64,000 nucleotides of DNA from Pseudomonadota bacterium (lineage in GTDB: Bacteria; Pseudomonadota; Gammaproteobacteria; Steroidobacterales; Steroidobacteraceae), in the NCBI GenBank assembly GCA_016705325.1, contig JADIYJ010000029.1:1-64000 (forward strand), written 5' to 3'. Below the pieces are notes generated by a model. That model did not search any database, was not told the DNA's origin, and worked only from the letters and a program-made list of their open reading frames with translations. Of the stretch, positions 61,484-64,000 are shown piece after piece (the stretch's first letter is position 1; each line of letters opens with the position of its first letter). Position numbers and translations under genes: made by a program.

Positions 61484-63826
61484 CTAGTATTTCCAGAGCA
61501 CGCCGACCGACGGCACGAGCGGCAGCCAGTGGCGCAGCTCCCGGTCGAGCGTCGGCGTGCCGTCGATTATTGAGTATTCGAGATCGGTGCAGCAGGGGTT
61601 GCGCTGGTCGAGCGCATTGGTCAATTCGCCGTGCAGCGTCAACGTGCCGTGCGGCAGGATCCATTCGTAACTGACACGGGCATCGAGCGAGCCGTAGTCG
61701 GCGTAACGCGCGGCATTGCGATCCCCCAGCACCACGTTGCCCTGCGCGTCGAGCCCGATCGGCGTCACGGGCCAGCCCGTGTGGTACTGCGCGGCGAGCG
61801 TCGCCTGCCACGGCCCCGATGCCCACAGCACGCCCAGGTTGACCGTGTGGGTCTGGTCCCAGCTGCGCCTGACATCGCCTTCGTCGACCGCGTCGGTGAC
61901 GCGCGACCACGCGTAGCCGAACCAGCCGCTCCACTCATCAACGGGTTTGCGGGTGAGCAGCAGTTCGCCGCCCTCGGCCAGGGCCGACGACGGCGAGATG
62001 GCGACACGGTCCCAGCGCAGTTCGGGCGCCAGCGAGAGCGGGTCGTACAGGCTTTCGAAACGCGTGCGCAAGTCGCTGTAGTCCTTGCGGTAGGCCTCGA
62101 CGCGCAGTGCATATCCTGGAGTCAAGTCGCGTTCGAGTCCGAGGATCAGGTGGTCCGCGCTCTGCGCCGGCGAGAAGTCCTCGACGCCGTCCTCCACCTG
62201 CAGCTCCTCGATGCCCTCGAACTGCTGGTAGCGTCCCCAGCTAGCGAGCAGGCGCGTGCGCTCGTCGACGCGCCAGGCGAGATTGAAGCGCGGGCCGAGC
62301 TGGTCGTCGGCATCGGCGCCGTACGTCTGTTCGTCCCAGCGCAGGCCGACTTCGGCGGTCAGTGCATCCGTCAGCCTGCCGCGCACGGTGTAGTACGCGG
62401 CGAAATGCTCGCCGGACGGGTTCGGCGCAAGCGCGCGCGAGATGTCCTGCGCCCCGGCTCCGGGGTACGGATAGTCCGGCGCGAAGTCGACGCTGCCCGT
62501 GTAGTCGTAGGTGGCCTCGAGTTTGCGCACGTCGACACCCGCGCGCTGCAGCCAGCGGTCGGTTGCGTAGCCCGCGTCGACCTTGAGGCCGAGCACGTCG
62601 TAGTCGCGCACGTCGTCGACCGCACCCGTCCGCTGGCCGGGCTCGTCGACTGCGGCCTTGCGTTCCGCCGAGACGTCCGTGAACGAAAGGATCGCCGTCG
62701 TCGACAATCGTGCGGACCAGTCATGCGCCAGCGTACCCCAGACGTAGGCGTTCGAATACTCGGCGGTCGCATGTTCGGTGCCGGCCGGGTTGGTGATTTC
62801 GGCCTGGTCGCGGGCGAGCAGCGTCTGCAGGCTGCCGCGCGTGTCCGGCGACCACGCGAAATCGACGCGGGCAAAGCCGTCGAGGTAACTCGACTCGCCG
62901 ATTTCGGATTCCATGATGTCCGCCACCTCGTCGAGGTTGCTGCGACGGAACGAGGTGAGCCACTGGCCGCGGCCGTCCGCGAACCTGTGCGAGGCGAGCG
63001 CGTTCGCGTGGATCAGGCTCAACCCCAGTTCGTAGTACGCGTCCGCTGCGGGGCGCAGCGTGCGGGCATCGATGATTGCGCTCATGCGGTCGCCGTACTC
63101 GGCGGTGAAGCCGCCGGCAAACACGTCGAGCCCGTCGACGATGCGCTCGTCCAGCACGCTGGACGGACTCTGCAGCATCCTGAGGTGGAACGGCTCGTAC
63201 AGCGGCAAGCCGTCGAGTATCACCAGCGTTTCGTTGGTGTCGCCCCCACGCATGTGGGCGAGACCCGCGAGGCCGTTGCTCGCGGCGCCCGGCAGTCGGT
63301 GCACGGCCTTGAGCACGTCTTCGGCGAGCCGTGGCAGCGCGTCGACCTCCTGTTGCGAGAGGAACGCGTGGACCTGGGGCACGTCCGAGGCCAGGGTATA
63401 GCGGCTCGCCGTGACGACGATGTCGGCGATCGCGTCGTCGCGCGGGTCTGCTGCTGCCGTGGCGGCTGTGGTGCGCGAATGGTCTGGACCTGCCTGCGGT
63501 ACGACTGAATATATCCGGCCTTCGACACGCTGCAGCTTGAGACCCAGCGGGGCGAGCACCTGCGCAACGACCTCGAGCGCCGGGCCCGCGGTGGGCTCCA
63601 CGGCGACCCTGGCCGACGATGGGACGACGGCCGAGGTGTAAATGAGCTGGAATTCGCCGGTGGTGGCGAGTTCGCCGAGCACCACGTCAATGGGGCGGCC
63701 GCGATACGGGGCCGCGGCGTGCGCTGCCAATGCCCCGAACAATGCAGTTACGACCACCGAGGCGTGCAAGCTCCGGCGAAGTGAATTCGGGGCGCGGCGG
63801 AGATCACGTGGCTGACGGGTGGGCAT
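61484..63826 (-). CDS. TonB-dependent receptor with STN signalling domain
   Basis: The 780-residue outer membrane receptor has a signal peptide (VVVTALFGALAAHAAA). An STN domain (residues about 40-110: RPIDVVLGELATTGEFQLIY) follows, then a TonB box-like IVVTASRY, a plug (AEDVLKAVHRLPGAASNGLA; MRGGDTNETLVILDGLPLYE) and a 22-strand barrel that ends in WKY. STN domains signal through FecR-like proteins to an extracytoplasmic sigma factor. The substrate (iron complex, sugar or other) is unknown. A possible fecR gene ends 80 bases upstream on the same strand. Confidence 0.92.
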   Translation of the reverse strand: MPTRQPRDLRRAPNSLRRSLHASVVVTALFGALAAHAAAPYRGRPIDVVLGELATTGEFQLIYTSAVVPSSARVAVEPTAGPALEVVAQVLAPLGLKLQRVEGRIYSVVPQAGPDHSRTTAATAAADPRDDAIADIVVTASRYTLASDVPQVHAFLSQQEVDALPRLAEDVLKAVHRLPGAASNGLAGLAHMRGGDTNETLVILDGLPLYEPFHLRMLQSPSSVLDERIVDGLDVFAGGFTAEYGDRMSAIIDARTLRPAADAYYELGLSLIHANALASHRFADGRGQWLTSFRRSNLDEVADIMESEIGESSYLDGFARVDFAWSPDTRGSLQTLLARDQAEITNPAGTEHATAEYSNAYVWGTLAHDWSARLSTTAILSFTDVSAERKAAVDEPGQRTGAVDDVRDYDVLGLKVDAGYATDRWLQRAGVDVRKLEATYDYTGSVDFAPDYPYPGAGAQDISRALAPNPSGEHFAAYYTVRGRLTDALTAEVGLRWDEQTYGADADDQLGPRFNLAWRVDERTRLLASWGRYQQFEGIEELQVEDGVEDFSPAQSADHLILGLERDLTPGYALRVEAYRKDYSDLRTRFESLYDPLSLAPELRWDRVAISPSSALAEGGELLLTRKPVDEWSGWFGYAWSRVTDAVDEGDVRRSWDQTHTVNLGVLWASGPWQATLAAQYHTGWPVTPIGLDAQGNVVLGDRNAARYADYGSLDARVSYEWILPHGTLTLHGELTNALDQRNPCCTDLEYSIIDGTPTLDRELRHWLPLVPSVGVLWKY

Positions 63827-63906
63827 AGGTCGGCCCGAACCATCGCAGCGGCCGGACGCCGCGATGGTAGCCGAGTGCCATCGGGCCGCCTACCGCGGCT
63901 TGTGCA

Positions 63907-64000
63907 TCAACGGCCTGCGCGCTCGATCCGGATCTGGCCGCCCGCGATTACGTGGTGCAGGGCGGGTTGGGATGCAAACACTGCAGCCACGGCGGCTTCA
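63907..64000 (-). CDS. Possible FecR-family anti-sigma protein, C-terminal end only
   Basis: The minus-strand frame is open to the window edge and ends at 63907. The last 30 residues read EAAVAAVFASQPALHHVIAG then GQIRIERAGR. A short alternation of helix and final strand like this closes the FecR C-terminal domain. Its place directly upstream of an STN-type TonB receptor supports a fecR-receptor pair. The evidence is short, so another family is possible. Confidence 0.4.
   Translation of the reverse strand, partial: EAAVAAVFASQPALHHVIAGGQIRIERAGR

Overview
The window is about 64 kb of high-GC bacterial DNA. It has dense operons, many ATGA or GTGA stop-start overlaps, and no rRNA, tRNA, CRISPR array or phage module that I can see. 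The gene content points to a Gram-negative, probably gammaproteobacterial, respiratory heterotroph with facultative hydrogen oxidation: OmpA and DUF481 outer-membrane proteins, a TonB-dependent receptor with an STN domain, NuoA-N with separate NuoC and NuoD, and a HyaABCDEF-type hydrogenase. The assignment is inferred from gene content only.

Layout. 1-2.4 kb: the 3' end of an OmpA-family gene and its terminator, directly followed by a complete group II intron (592-2418). 2.5-8.0 kb: an exported methyltransferase faces, across a purine/pyrimidine-rich repeat, a minus-strand porGAB-type 2-oxoacid oxidoreductase operon that ends in a PadH-like flavoprotein. 8.2-16.5 kb: a DUF885 protein, a tandem pair of M16 peptidases, an NAD(P)-binding protein, an MscS channel and a DUF481 protein. 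17-23.3 kb: an uptake [NiFe]-hydrogenase operon (small subunit, large subunit, cytochrome b, protease, HyaE, HyaF, and a rubredoxin-HybE fusion). The small subunit has the six-cysteine signature of oxygen-tolerant enzymes. 23.3-34 kb: iron alcohol dehydrogenase, aldehyde dehydrogenase and glutamine-synthetase-like genes, divergent from a DctPQM TRAP transporter, then a universal stress protein, an M81 metallopeptidase and a GNAT acetyltransferase. 34-40.9 kb: an ABC exporter, acyl-CoA synthetase, acyl-CoA dehydrogenase, a VanX-like dipeptidase, a cyclic-nucleotide-binding protein and YbaN. 40.9-54.0 kb: the complete complex I operon nuoA-N on the minus strand. 54.2-57.7 kb: a divergent di-heme fumarate reductase/succinate dehydrogenase operon, frdCAB. 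57.9-64 kb: cytochrome c, YceH, an acyltransferase-thioesterase pair, dienelactone hydrolase, the TonB receptor, and the 3' tip of a possible fecR gene.

Together the genes describe electron entry from H2, NADH and 2-oxoacids, and a quinone-linked fumarate/succinate enzyme with the menaquinone-type di-heme anchor. The dehydrogenase, TRAP and M81 genes suggest uptake and oxidation of an unidentified organic nitrogen compound.

Quality warning. At least nine genes are broken by single-base indels or one-base nonsense changes: an M16 peptidase, hyaF, nuoJ, nuoH, nuoE, nuoC, frdA, a cytochrome c gene and a dienelactone hydrolase gene. The acyl-CoA dehydrogenase also appears to carry an in-frame deletion. 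Several of these genes should be indispensable and are otherwise perfectly conserved, and they cluster in the last 20 kb. I therefore suspect consensus sequencing errors more than real decay. I list them as broken and give the rejoined extents.
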